Below, one piece after another: positions 8,512-17,786 of a stretch of DNA of 64,000 bases (position 1 is its first letter; each line of letters begins with the position of its first letter). Under the pieces are notes generated by a model that worked only from the letters and a program-made list of their open reading frames with translations, made no database searches and had not been told where the DNA came from. Origin of the DNA: Cyanophora paradoxa. Lineage: Eukaryota > Glaucocystophyceae > Cyanophorales > Cyanophoraceae. Position numbers and translations under genes: made by a program. The DNA is taken from assembly GCA_004431415.1 (NCBI GenBank), contig QPMI01000563.1:163627-227626 (forward strand), written 5' to 3'.

Positions 8512-11500
8512 ATGAGCTTCAATTACCCACCAAATCTAGAAACCATTCAAGATGATAATGCAGGCAGCACCAAGCATGTGAACTTTGATAATATTAAAGT
8601 AAAGGGTTCAGTTTCAATTGACCACAGCTCTGATAATTCATCAAAGACTCAATCAAGGGAGCATGCTTTATCTGTGAATCAAACCGATCCAGATAAAGAG
8701 GAGGTCAGTGTTGCTTTTAGTTTGGGTAATGTGAAAGCAAACCAAGTGGCAGAGATCAAAGCAACAAGAAGGAGACCTAGGAAATTAAAAACCAGTGGCA
8801 CTCACCCAGATATACCTTCCAGGTTCGATAGTGGTCGATTGATTTTCAATGTTCAAGATGAGCAGGGCAAACAGAACACAGCTTTGCGAATTTACAATGA
8901 GGGCAGCACTGCAAAAGCTGAGGTCCCCCAAGTATTGCAAGTGGGTCCCATTGCCAACACAAATCAGGTCTCCTACACAAATGATGTATACCCCAAGGAT
9001 ATTACATATGACTTTGCGAGGAATGAGCCTTTTGGGTTTTTTACTCCAAAAGATGTCCATCAAAAAAAGCCATCAATTACAATCAACAGTAGCCCCAGTC
9101 AACCAGTAGCAATCCATTTACACCCTGATTTAGTCGAAATGGATAGGCACCTTTTGCCTTTGTATAGCAATGTGAAAGACCTTGGAATTCGAACCAGGCA
9201 ATGGCGAAATATCCATGGCAGCAATGTGTATGCAAATGGGGAGAAACTTGTGAGTGAGAAAACTCTAAGGGAAATAATCGAGCATTATGGTCCCAATGGA
9301 CCAACAGTCCCATTCCCTATTCCATTTCCAAATGGACCTCCCGATTTAACACCAAAGAAGCAGCCTGGAAGAGAATACACAGCAACTGAAGATGTAGCCT
9401 TTGGGCAGCATATTGTTAGTTGGGAGCAAGTTCGCAATAAACCTATAATTGAACCCAGAAAGCAAATAGATGAGCAGTATTTACCTCCTGAAGTCGATAT
9501 ATTAGAGCTTGATGAATATCAATTCGTTCCAGATGAGGAAGAATATTTACCAGATGGTTTTGACCCACAAGAATATGAATATGATCAGTTTGATCCCAAT
9601 GAGGAGGAGATACTACCAGATGGCTTAGATCCACAAGAGTTTGAGTATGAGCAGAACTATGAACCTGATGAGGAGTATTTGCCAGATGGGCATGATCCAC
9701 CAGCTGTTGATTATGAGCAACCTTATGAACCCCATGAGGAATTGTTACCAGATGGATTTCGACCTGAGATCTGGGAGTTCTTTCCTGATTATGAACAAAT
9801 TAATAATAAACCTGCAAAGTATCCCCCAGAGGATCACAATCATGATTGGGATGAGATCTTAGGCAAACCTCAGAAGTATCCACCAGAGGATCACAGGCAT
9901 GATTGGGGAGAAATTGATGGGATTCCAACTGAGTTCCCACCAAGCAAACATGAACATACTTGGGATGAGATCAATGACCAACCAGAATTCGCAAAGGTAG
10001 AGCCTCTTGATAACTTGGGGGTTTCTCTTTATCAGACTTGTAATGTCCCAGAAAGGATCTTTTTGAATGAACACTATGTACATGTGAATGGGACACTTGC
10101 AAATTCAGCTATGAGAGGACCACTTCATATTAGGACATTACCAGGCTCTTTTGAAACCCCACCACCACCAGGAGCAACCATACCAAATATCTTTGTGTCA
10201 AGCTACATGGAGGCTGACATTCCCACAGATACATTCAGAGTCCCAACAGACCCAGCAACCTACCAAAATTACAACTCTGCTATACAGGTTCATGTAGCAG
10301 ATGTAAGCAGCTTAGATGGCTCAAGACCAATGATAGTTTTCAGTCGAGATAAGTATTCCTACATTCCCATAGTGGGAACTGCAAATGATAATTATGGAAG
10401 GGCAGAGCTTGCATGGATTAAAACAGATTATGGTGGGGTTCTGGAAGCCAATCAAAGAATGGCTGCAAAAAACATACACAATGAGAGCATTTCGAGAGTA
10501 GTCACAGAGGATTACCTTCAAGCTCAAAACTACATAGATGAAACAGAACTAAATACAATCATTGCAGGTATAGGTATTGGTGTTACAGGCAATTACCTCC
10601 CTCTCACAGGTGGGACTATTGATGGAACAGTAACAGCATGTAACTTCTTTGTCCATACTGAAAGCAATCAAACCTTTCCTGTGGTTCATCCAGGAGGTGA
10701 GTATGAGATACCTGATGATCCAGCTATTATGCCCATTAAGATTGATCTCCCTTCTGATTATGTAGGAAGGGGTGAACTAAAGACCATCTCTTTCACAGGA
10801 GATTATAATGATCTCATAAATAAACCCACCCCATCCAATTTACACCCTGTTGCATACTCAGGTAGTTTCCTTGATCTTAATAATAGATCACACACCCACA
10901 CAAAGGCAGAGATCACAGATTTCGCACACACTCACACAAAATCCCAGATAACAGATTTTGCACACACCCACACCAGAGCAGATATCACGAATTTTGCTCA
11001 CACCCATTTTAAATCTGAGATCTCAGATTTTGCTCACACTCACACAAAGTCACAGATTACAGATTTTGCACACACTCATGTCAAGAGTGAGATAACAGAT
11101 TTTGCACACACTCATGTCAAGAGTGAGATTACAGATTTTGCTCACACTCACACCAAAGGTGAAATTACAGACTTTGCTCATACTCATACAAAATCCCAAA
11201 TTACAGATTTCGCACACACCCACCTTTGGGGAGATATTACAGATCGACCTACTCTGGATCCATTCACAGCTACCACTATAAGAGCCAACAACACAATGTA
11301 TGTAGGATCAGGTCAGATTGTAGAACCAGCAGGACCTATGTTTGAAGAAACATGGTTCTTCCACAATTCGCAGAATTACTTTGATAAAACCTTACTTGTT
11401 CGTGGAAATGCATATGCAAGGAATTTCTATGCTATGAACCCCTCAAATAATGCGACCATCAGTCGATGCATTACAGAAGCAGATCTTTCCAGTCAACTCA

Positions 11501-11811
11501 ATGCATATTTTAATGGGAAAATTCAAGCAGGTAAGTATGTTTACACTACTCCTGTTTTAAATTACAATAATCTGTATGTGTTCAATCTTACTATCTATTT
11601 TACCAATGCCTTTGCTTCTCCTCCTGTTGTTACAGCAACTGTAAGGCATGAAGGACAAGAACCAAATTATCAAGTAACTCCCGTCATTTTTACTGTGAAC
11701 CTGTTGAATGTTTACAGTAACTATTTCACCTGTGAACTTTTCACTGATCCATATGCAATGAATAATTCATCCAAAACTGTAACAATCCATTACATTGCTG
11801 TCGCAATTTAA
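8512..11811 (+). CDS. Giant fibre / adhesin with HxH repeat shaft
   Basis: 1099 residues, the largest gene of copy A. The N-terminal third is low-complexity, followed by acidic repeats built on YLPDG.DP (about 345-420), three HxH motifs in HNHDWDEI-type units (about 440-490), a middle region, then ten 12-residue units of the type THTKSQITDFAH (about 793-912). The C-terminal about 100 residues are strand-rich and resemble an H-type lectin or tail-tip domain. HxH/ITDF repeats are typical of phage tail fibres, and in the T4 long fibre tip HxH motifs bind iron inside a trimer. Likely a trimeric attachment fibre. It heads a plus-strand cluster of fibre-head genes. The copy B version (26398-29696) is broken. 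Confidence 0.8.
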   Translation: MSFNYPPNLETIQDDNAGSTKHVNFDNIKVKGSVSIDHSSDNSSKTQSREHALSVNQTDPDKEEVSVAFSLGNVKANQVAEIKATRRRPRKLKTSGTHPDIPSRFDSGRLIFNVQDEQGKQNTALRIYNEGSTAKAEVPQVLQVGPIANTNQVSYTNDVYPKDITYDFARNEPFGFFTPKDVHQKKPSITINSSPSQPVAIHLHPDLVEMDRHLLPLYSNVKDLGIRTRQWRNIHGSNVYANGEKLVSEKTLREIIEHYGPNGPTVPFPIPFPNGPPDLTPKKQPGREYTATEDVAFGQHIVSWEQVRNKPIIEPRKQIDEQYLPPEVDILELDEYQFVPDEEEYLPDGFDPQEYEYDQFDPNEEEILPDGLDPQEFEYEQNYEPDEEYLPDGHDPPAVDYEQPYEPHEELLPDGFRPEIWEFFPDYEQINNKPAKYPPEDHNHDWDEILGKPQKYPPEDHRHDWGEIDGIPTEFPPSKHEHTWDEINDQPEFAKVEPLDNLGVSLYQTCNVPERIFLNEHYVHVNGTLANSAMRGPLHIRTLPGSFETPPPPGATIPNIFVSSYMEADIPTDTFRVPTDPATYQNYNSAIQVHVADVSSLDGSRPMIVFSRDKYSYIPIVGTANDNYGRAELAWIKTDYGGVLEANQRMAAKNIHNESISRVVTEDYLQAQNYIDETELNTIIAGIGIGVTGNYLPLTGGTIDGTVTACNFFVHTESNQTFPVVHPGGEYEIPDDPAIMPIKIDLPSDYVGRGELKTISFTGDYNDLINKPTPSNLHPVAYSGSFLDLNNRSHTHTKAEITDFAHTHTKSQITDFAHTHTRADITNFAHTHFKSEISDFAHTHTKSQITDFAHTHVKSEITDFAHTHVKSEITDFAHTHTKGEITDFAHTHTKSQITDFAHTHLWGDITDRPTLDPFTATTIRANNTMYVGSGQIVEPAGPMFEETWFFHNSQNYFDKTLLVRGNAYARNFYAMNPSNNATISRCITEADLSSQLNAYFNGKIQAGKYVYTTPVLNYNNLYVFNLTIYFTNAFASPPVVTATVRHEGQEPNYQVTPVIFTVNLLNVYSNYFTCELFTDPYAMNNSSKTVTIHYIAVAI
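10888..11250 (+). repeat. Ten 36-bp in-frame repeats coding HTH...ITDF
   Basis: Tandem 36-bp units, each coding one 12-residue block with His-x-His and Ile-Thr-Asp-Phe. Synonymous positions vary from unit to unit while the His codons are fixed, which indicates selection on the protein. Copy B keeps a comparable array near 26970-27320. Confidence 0.9.
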
Positions 11812-11830
11812 CTATTTGATTAATATAAAG

Positions 11831-12898
11831 ATGACCTCTCTATTAGAAATCCCAAACTATGAACTTGCAGCCAAATCACTGCACAGCACCTCTCATGGAG
11901 TAGTTGATTCAACCCCTGGGTATATTTGTACTGAAACTTCAAGTAATACCTCTTTCACAGAGAATAATATACTCAGAGTCAAAGAAATTCGATGTGATAG
12001 AAATGGAGGCAAGATAAGAACCACAGGAATTATTATTTCGAATAAAAATCAGGTTCAAGCAGGTCAAGTAGTCCCAGATTCAGCAATATATGATAATGTA
12101 GGTGGATTTACCACAGCACAGATAGTTTCTTTTGGTAACACAAGTAATACTTCCGCTCTTGTAGTCAAGAGTGGAGGAGCATACTTTGGAGAGGCATTAA
12201 AGGTGAATGGAACAGTAACAGCATCCATACTAAATGCTGGAAGTGGAATGTTTGAGAGTCCAATAAATTTTGAGGGTGGATATAATGCGAGTAGTTTTTC
12301 AGTTGGTGTTGGTGTCTTTTCCACAATGTTAAACACACCTGAAATTGAATCATCGAATGCACTCAATATCAAGAGAAATGCAGTGGTTACAGCAACCATA
12401 AACAATGTTTCCCCTTCAATAAATCTAATTAAATATCTGAAAGCTCCTCACCCTCGGTTTTGTATTGTAAATTATTCAACATCAGCAGTTACTGTGGGAA
12501 CCACATCAACAGCAAGAAGATTCGCTTTTAACAGAACTCTTGTGGATGCAAGCAATAATATCACATTATCCACAGGCACCTTTACAGCACCTGTGTCCGG
12601 AATTTATAGATTCTTCTTCATTGTTCAAATGTCAACAGCTTCATCAACAGGGGAGTGTAGAGTTGCATTTAGAAAGAATGATTTGGCTCTTTCCCCTCAA
12701 TCGGTTCAAGAATTTTCAACTTACAATGGAAGGCGAAGTGTTCATATGGAGGCTTCTTTTGCTGTATATGCGAACGAATTTGTGAATGTTATACAAACCT
12801 GGACATCGTCCATGCAATATGATGCTACAATACAAGGTATTACCTGTTTTGGGGGCATCTCATCAGTAGATTATAAACTTTTTGTTGGGAATTTATAG
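11831..12898 (+). CDS. Fibre-head paralogue 1, C1q-like C-terminal domain
   Basis: 355 residues from ATG 11831 (preceded by TAATATAAAG). The N-terminal about 130 residues form a module shared with the next fibre genes: a KEIRCDRNGGKIRTT core followed by a KSGGAYFGEALKVNGTVT segment. The C-terminal about 150 residues look like a C1q/TNF-type jelly roll (TGTFTAPVSGIYRFFFIV), a trimeric binding head. The next gene begins on the base after its stop. Likely a virion fibre whose common N-terminus docks on a shared partner. The copy B homologue (25311-26378) is nearly identical but frameshifted. Confidence 0.75.
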   Translation: MTSLLEIPNYELAAKSLHSTSHGVVDSTPGYICTETSSNTSFTENNILRVKEIRCDRNGGKIRTTGIIISNKNQVQAGQVVPDSAIYDNVGGFTTAQIVSFGNTSNTSALVVKSGGAYFGEALKVNGTVTASILNAGSGMFESPINFEGGYNASSFSVGVGVFSTMLNTPEIESSNALNIKRNAVVTATINNVSPSINLIKYLKAPHPRFCIVNYSTSAVTVGTTSTARRFAFNRTLVDASNNITLSTGTFTAPVSGIYRFFFIVQMSTASSTGECRVAFRKNDLALSPQSVQEFSTYNGRRSVHMEASFAVYANEFVNVIQTWTSSMQYDATIQGITCFGGISSVDYKLFVGNL

Positions 12899-13921
12899 AT
12901 GGCTACCCAAATTGCAGTTCCTGTTTTCTGTTATGCAGCACCTAAATTGCATCAACTGAACCACACAGTTACAGATGCTATTCCCGGGTTTATTTGCACA
13001 GAAACCACAGGAGCAGATTCATTTACTCAAAATTCAATTATCAGATGCAAGGAAATTCGATGTGATAGAAATGCTGGAAAAATACGAACCACACAATTAA
13101 TCGTAAGTAACAAGAATCAGGTTTTACCAGGTGGTGTAGTTGCTGATGCAGCTATTTATGATGATGCAGGTGGGGTGACCACACCACAAATTGTTACTTT
13201 TGATGGGACAGAAAATAATGCAGCACTTGTAGTTAAATCAGGTGGAGCATGGATAGGTTCGGGAGCTTTTGTGAATGGAACACTCTCAGCTACAAATGTT
13301 TCAATTTCAGGAACAACAACATTTACAGGTGTTGTGAATGCAAATGGTGGTCTTTTTGTTCCTACTTATACAGTCCCTGTGATGACCGCAACCACAAAGA
13401 TACAAACACCTGAAATAGATACAGGAGCAAATGTAGATCTGATTCTGAAACGAAATAGCACAGAAGTCGCACGAATTGATGCAGGGGGTCTTACAATCGC
13501 AGCAAACTTTTATTTGAAGCAAGAAACCCAACCTCGATTTTGTGTTGGGTTTGGTGTAGCAACAAGAAGTGGAGTATATGGGCGTCTTACTAATTGGTTG
13601 CATGAATTCTTTGATAATACCAACTCATTTGATGTAGTAGAAGGGAAATTCACAGCGCCTATAAGTGGAGATTATAGATTCTCTCTTAATTCTTATAGTA
13701 TTGTTACCTCATCTGTGAGTGTAGATCTGAAAGTAAATGATCAGAATGTTTCAACAGAATTCAATTTCAGGGTAAACAACTCACAAACAGTAACCAACAA
13801 AACAATCATTTTGAGCGCAATACTCAGACTTGGAGCCGGGGATAATGTCTCTATTTATGCTGTTGATACTTCCATTTCAGAATTCACAACGTTTAGTGGC
13901 GAATTGCTGAGCATAATTTAA
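12899..13921 (+). CDS. Fibre-head paralogue 2, C1q-like C-terminal domain
   Basis: 340 residues, starting directly after the stop of the previous gene. It shares the N-terminal module (KEIRCDRNAGKIRTTQLIVS; KSGGAWIGSGAFVNGTLS), then a short linker and a C1q-like domain with EGKFTAPISGDYRFSLNSY. It is a tandem paralogue of 11831-12898 with a diverged head. The copy B homologue at 24289-25310 is about 98 percent identical by eye yet carries a frameshift. Probably a receptor-binding fibre. Confidence 0.75.
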   Translation: MATQIAVPVFCYAAPKLHQLNHTVTDAIPGFICTETTGADSFTQNSIIRCKEIRCDRNAGKIRTTQLIVSNKNQVLPGGVVADAAIYDDAGGVTTPQIVTFDGTENNAALVVKSGGAWIGSGAFVNGTLSATNVSISGTTTFTGVVNANGGLFVPTYTVPVMTATTKIQTPEIDTGANVDLILKRNSTEVARIDAGGLTIAANFYLKQETQPRFCVGFGVATRSGVYGRLTNWLHEFFDNTNSFDVVEGKFTAPISGDYRFSLNSYSIVTSSVSVDLKVNDQNVSTEFNFRVNNSQTVTNKTIILSAILRLGAGDNVSIYAVDTSISEFTTFSGELLSII

Positions 13922-13940
13922 TTTCTACAAGTAGTTTAGA

Positions 13941-14204
13941 ATGTCGAATATATACCAAGTAGTTCTGACTGATACCGAAAAGTTGGGAATGGAATATTGC
14001 GCTGCTTCTGTTCAGGACTGGATTGATAATGCTGCCCACAACAGGGCAAGAATCGCAATTGATGAGATTGTTCAGAAAGAGATCCAATCTTGCATCTCAT
14101 CAGGAGTTCAGATACCAACCTCAAAGGAAGCGATTGTATTACAGGCATTCCAAAGGGGAACTGTAAAGAAAGGTATCGAGTATAATAATGTCACAGAAGA
14201 GTAG
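13941..14204 (+). CDS. Small conserved protein in the fibre cluster
   Basis: 87 residues: DTEKLGMEYCAASVQDWIDN, then NRARIAIDEIVQKEIQSC and IPTSKEAIVLQAF. The pattern reminds me of small helical proteins found near tail genes in phages of aquatic bacteria; this is from memory and unverified. It sits between C1q-headed and other-headed fibre genes, so a role in fibre assembly or as a chaperone is reasonable. In copy B (23961-24269) the C-terminus is shifted. Confidence 0.6.
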   Translation: MSNIYQVVLTDTEKLGMEYCAASVQDWIDNAAHNRARIAIDEIVQKEIQSCISSGVQIPTSKEAIVLQAFQRGTVKKGIEYNNVTEE

Positions 14205-14242
14205 TGTACATTATTTTTCTTTCCTTCTTAGTAAAAGAAGCA

Positions 14243-15088
14243 ATGGGTGAATATAATCGAGTTCAACTTCCAATATATTCCCTTGGATCCCCTGCAATGC
14301 ACTTTCGCCAGCATGAAGTTAATGATGAGGTTCGTGGTTTAGAATCCACAGAGAGACCCAATTCCAATGGTAACTCCTTTGATAAAAATTCGATTATTCG
14401 AGTTAAAGAGCTGAGAGCTGATAAGAATTCAGGTGTGGTTAAAACAACTCGACTTCTTGTCACAAATGCTAACTTTTTCCAGCCTACAAATGGAGGTCCT
14501 GATGCTTACAGTGTTGATCTGAAAGCCCTGGATTTCGATAAGAATTCTGCAGCTGTTACTGTGAGATCAGGAGGAGCATTTATTGGGGGTGGCTGCAGAG
14601 TTTCAGGTCAACTCTCATCCTCAATTTCGTATAATGATGTCCCAGATACTCTTGAGCAGAATGTTGAAGACCCCCAACGAATTCGATTATATATACCAGT
14701 TGCACAACAGCCACTTATTCAATTTTACCAAGGTTATACTGTCACACTTGAAAACTCTGAATTAATTGAAGGAACCAAAAGAGTAATGAGAGGGCTGGTC
14801 ATTCCTTCTGCAATGCTTTCTTTATGTAGAGCCAACAATAACCAGCCAGGTCACAGATACAATTTCAGTGTTCAAGGATATGATCATTTTGGCACAGGGT
14901 TCTGTGTTTATAATAACAATTTCACCTATGATCTGTTTGTTACAGATATTGGAAAATATACAATTACAGTTATGGGTATCAGAACAGATATAGCTGCTGT
15001 CTCAGCTCTTAGAGGTGTTACTCCTGATACTCTTTCTCAAACAGGGTTTTACATGGAGCCAGATGTAATTGATGACCCAACCCCATAA
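14243..15088 (+). CDS. Fibre-head paralogue 3, alternative head domain
   Basis: 281 residues. The start is taken at ATG 14243, after GTAAAAGAAGCA, because the longer reading needs a GTG start. It has the common N-terminal module (VKELRADKNSGVVKTTRLLV; RSGGAFIGGGCRVSGQL) but a C-terminal domain (about 150-281) unlike C1q, rich in strands and shared with the next gene. Copy B homologue 23103-23968 is about 93 percent identical by eye, less than the two preceding genes. Confidence 0.7.
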   Translation: MGEYNRVQLPIYSLGSPAMHFRQHEVNDEVRGLESTERPNSNGNSFDKNSIIRVKELRADKNSGVVKTTRLLVTNANFFQPTNGGPDAYSVDLKALDFDKNSAAVTVRSGGAFIGGGCRVSGQLSSSISYNDVPDTLEQNVEDPQRIRLYIPVAQQPLIQFYQGYTVTLENSELIEGTKRVMRGLVIPSAMLSLCRANNNQPGHRYNFSVQGYDHFGTGFCVYNNNFTYDLFVTDIGKYTITVMGIRTDIAAVSALRGVTPDTLSQTGFYMEPDVIDDPTP

Positions 15089-15111
15089 AAGATATATCCC
15101 TTTAATGTAAA

Positions 15112-15963
15112 ATGGCTGAGCAACCCCCACTTGAACGAATTATTACACCTCAACTATCATTAGCTGCCCCAGCAAACCATGTTTTACAGCATGCTACCTT
15201 TGATGATGTAGAGGGTCTCCAATCAACAGAGGTCCAACCTACAATGAACACCTTTGGTTCCACCCACAAGCTGAGATTACAGGAACTCAGATGTGATAAA
15301 AATAATGGAATAGTTAAGACAACTAAGCTACTTGTCACAAATGCAAACTTTTCTGCTCATTATGGAGACCCAGATAGCTATGGAGATCCTCTGTCTACTT
15401 ATTCTTTTGAATCTAGGTCGGGAGCTATTAACTGCAAATCGGGGGGAGCTTATATTGGTGATGGTCTTCGGGTTGGTGGGGCTGTTGGAGCGCCTTTATT
15501 TGTGAATGATCAACCCAATCCCATTGATCCTAACACCAGAATTCGAACCTATGTCCCCAGCATGAATGCCCCATACATTATCAAGATATTCCCAATTGTT
15601 GTGAATGAACAAACAGCAGTAGTAGACTCTCTTGTTGAAATTGGTGACCACTACAAGGTAGTTGTGGATATCCCACCAGATGTTTATGCTCTTTGTCAAG
15701 TAGAGGGTGGAACTCCTAATTTTGCAGTTGTGATCACCCCATATGATAATTTTGGTATTGCTTATCATGGAGTCAATTTCGGTTTGGAAGACTATCAGTT
15801 TCTGGTTAGAGCCACCAAGTTTGGTATCTACAAGTGTGTATTATATGCTGAGAGAACCGATTTTATTGCAAGGCAGAATACCTATGCTGAGTATTATGGC
15901 ACAAATCGATATTTCCCCATTTTGGGCAGGATACTGCTCCATAAGAATATTGGTTATATATAG
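15112..15963 (+). CDS. Fibre-head paralogue 4, alternative head domain
   Basis: 283 residues. Common N-terminal module (LQELRCDKNNGIVKTTKLLV; KSGGAYIGDGLRVGGAVG) followed by the same head type as paralogue 3, including a VVDIPPDVYALC segment. It ends the fibre array; the next gene starts three bases after its stop. Copy B version 22258-23101 has frameshifts. Confidence 0.7.
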   Translation: MAEQPPLERIITPQLSLAAPANHVLQHATFDDVEGLQSTEVQPTMNTFGSTHKLRLQELRCDKNNGIVKTTKLLVTNANFSAHYGDPDSYGDPLSTYSFESRSGAINCKSGGAYIGDGLRVGGAVGAPLFVNDQPNPIDPNTRIRTYVPSMNAPYIIKIFPIVVNEQTAVVDSLVEIGDHYKVVVDIPPDVYALCQVEGGTPNFAVVITPYDNFGIAYHGVNFGLEDYQFLVRATKFGIYKCVLYAERTDFIARQNTYAEYYGTNRYFPILGRILLHKNIGYI

Positions 15964-15966
15964 AGT

Positions 15967-16239
15967 ATGGATAGTAAAACAAAAAAGTTTATTGATGCTG
16001 CTATGACAGTTCATGGTAAAGATAAATTCGATTACAGTGAGACACATTACATCAAAGCTCAAGAGAAAGTATCTGTTAGATGTTTGCAGTGTAACAAGGT
16101 GATCCTTACATATCCCTTTAATCATGTGAAGGGATCAGGTTGTAGGGAATGCAACAAAAAGCATTCTCAGGCTTACAGGAAAAGGGCTACTTCATCAATC
16201 AAAGTAGAGTACAGGGATATTTGCATTAGGTTCGATTAG
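15967..16239 (+). CDS. Zinc-ribbon protein (DUF723-like)
   Basis: 90 residues. KFIDAAMTVHGKDKFDYSET, then VSVRCLQCNKVILTYPFNHV and GSGCRECNKK, matches my recollection of DUF723-like zinc ribbons, small modules often joined to homing endonucleases or alone in phages. Two Cys-x2-Cys pairs should bind one zinc. It lies three bases after a fibre gene and 29 bp before AdoMetDC; copy B keeps the pair in the same order (21979-22251). Nucleic-acid binding is likely; its partner is unknown. Confidence 0.7.
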   Translation: MDSKTKKFIDAAMTVHGKDKFDYSETHYIKAQEKVSVRCLQCNKVILTYPFNHVKGSGCRECNKKHSQAYRKRATSSIKVEYRDICIRFD

Positions 16240-16268
16240 GATTAATTAATTTTTCTAAGGTATTCTTA

Positions 16269-16667
16269 ATGGAGACTAAATACAGAGGCTTTCATGTAAT
16301 GCTTGATTACAAGGCTAAAACAGCTATAGCAACAGGTTATGAGCATGTTAGCTTTCTTGGTAATTGGATTATGAGAACCCTTGAACAAGCAATATTGAGA
16401 CAAGGTATTAGGATTGTTCATAAACACTGTGAGATATTTGATGGGAAACTATCACCTCCTGGTTTTGCATTGGTTCTGCTATTAGATGAAAGCCATTGTA
16501 CAGCTCATTGTTATTCCAATGAAGGCATGTTAGCAATTGATATATTCAGTTGTGGTAAAGAAGCTCAGCATAAAACACAAGCAGTAGCAGATGAGATCGA
16601 TAAAACAATGAATTTCCTCACATTTGAGAAGACTGAGAGACATAAACATGATAGATTCCCGTTTTGA
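16269..16667 (+). CDS. speH: S-adenosylmethionine decarboxylase, small prokaryotic-type proenzyme
   Basis: 132 residues, the length of bacterial and archaeal class 1 proenzymes. The processing site is DESH (Glu74-Ser75), where self-cleavage makes the pyruvoyl cofactor. His80 and Cys95 lie +5 and +20 from that serine, the same spacing as Ser63, His68 and Cys83 of the Thermotoga enzyme. Product: decarboxylated AdoMet, the aminopropyl donor for spermidine. It is the outermost gene of copy A and also of copy B (21391-21792). Inferred role: raising host polyamines to neutralise viral DNA or aid growth. I see no spermidine synthase or ornithine decarboxylase nearby. Confidence 0.88.
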   Translation: METKYRGFHVMLDYKAKTAIATGYEHVSFLGNWIMRTLEQAILRQGIRIVHKHCEIFDGKLSPPGFALVLLLDESHCTAHCYSNEGMLAIDIFSCGKEAQHKTQAVADEIDKTMNFLTFEKTERHKHDRFPF

Positions 16668-17622
16668 TGAGTTTCTATAATGATGATCAGGGTGATTTAC
16701 CTTTTTTATTACAATAGCTTTCTACAATGATTATTTTCCGGATTCCGGTCATTCTTTACGATAGAAATTCTACTGTATGATGTAGCCGAAATATGAATGC
16801 ACCCTACATTAAGCAATGTCAAGTATTTCGAATACTATTCGATTTCATTACAGTAAAACTCAACATTCCCCTTGATTCCCCCTATTATATTATATTTATA
16901 TTTAAGTGGACTCAAGGTTGACTCATATTAATCGTAAAAGTAGTAATAGTATATGGATTTTGTTACGAATTCAATGCAAGGGTTGACTAAGTGGGTTGAG
17001 TTGACTCAAATTTCACAGGAAATATTTGGGACCTAAAGTTTTCTAAAAAGGATTTCAAAAAATGTGTCAACTCCCCCCACTTAGTCAACCCTGACCATAA
17101 ACAGTAAGGATTTGAGCTAACATGTATCACAAAGTGAACATATTGAGTCCACTCCACTTAGAAGATCCACTTTTGAAATCCAAGTTGATTTTGCTTGAAA
17201 TTTCAAAGTTGATCTAAAAGTGAGTCCACCCTGATTGATTATGGTAACAAAGTTGAATAAGTTGACTAAGTTGAGTCATCTAAAGAAATTCAAGGAGACT
17301 AAGAGTTCAAAATGTTTATGAAAAGTGAGTCAACTTAGACCACTTATGGTAACAAAATTAAATATTAAATTGATTTAATTGGAAAAGAACATGATTTAAT
17401 CGTATTTATTGATATAATTCCGATTAGATTCATTTAGGATTCAATTAAGATCAATCGAAGTTATTGATATAATTCCGATTAACTACAATTAAGATACAAT
17501 ATCGATTAATCGAGTTTATCGATATAACATCGATTAAATTAATTGAAAATGCATATAAAAACATGAAAATTCATGTGAAAATTCAAATAAATTAATCGAT
17601 TTTATTGATATAACATCGAATC
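16668..17622. other. Copy A subterminal non-coding region with hairpin and AT-rich iterons
   Basis: No gene seen. Many direct and inverted copies of TTGACTAAG/GTTGACTCA occur at 16900-17340. The best is a long hairpin with a perfect 16-bp outer stem, 16980-16995 against 17076-17091, and an extra GTTGAC/GTCAAC pair inside. CAGTAAGG follows near 17101, as after the palindromes of copy B. From 17380 to 17610, repeated TTGATATAA and ATCGATTAA units form an AT-rich array next to the end. The order repeats, iterons, terminal hairpin matches copy B, so an origin or end-maintenance role is plausible. Confidence 0.6.
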
Positions 17623-17695
17623 ACACATATGAATATTCATATTTTAATCCTGAGGCGGAACGCCGAGGGATTAAAATATGAATATTCATATGTGT
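17623..17695. repeat. Copy A right terminal hairpin
   Basis: Near-perfect inverted repeat beginning ACACATATGAATATTC and ending in its complement, with a GC-richer loop of 17 bases; the stem can extend one base pair on each side. It begins and ends like the copy B terminal hairpin (ACACATAT...ATATGTGT) although the inner stem differs. GC-rich DNA follows, marking the provirus end. No target-site duplication can be tested because the left end is outside the window. Confidence 0.75.
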
Positions 17696-17786
17696 GTGAC
17701 GCGGCACTGATGCATCGCCCGGCCGCGCCGGCGCCGGCGCCGGCGCCGCCGGCGCCCACAGCTCGTTTTTTGTTTTGGTGAATTGG

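Larger units (their letters stand above)
1..17695. mobile_element. Endogenous Polinton-like virus, copy A (left end outside window)
   Basis: AT-rich block of closely packed genes on both strands with a packaging ATPase, capsid candidate, penton-like proteins, lipase and fibres. Its right end is a repeat-rich zone and a terminal hairpin at 17623-17695, where base composition switches to GC-rich host DNA. The left side, which by analogy with copy B should hold polymerase and integrase, lies beyond position 1. Most genes are intact; the capsid gene has two apparent single-base losses. Confidence 0.85.

Noticed and set aside
10888-11250. CRISPR-like regular repeats
   Set aside because: The units are contiguous in-frame codons with no spacers and code for the HxH fibre.
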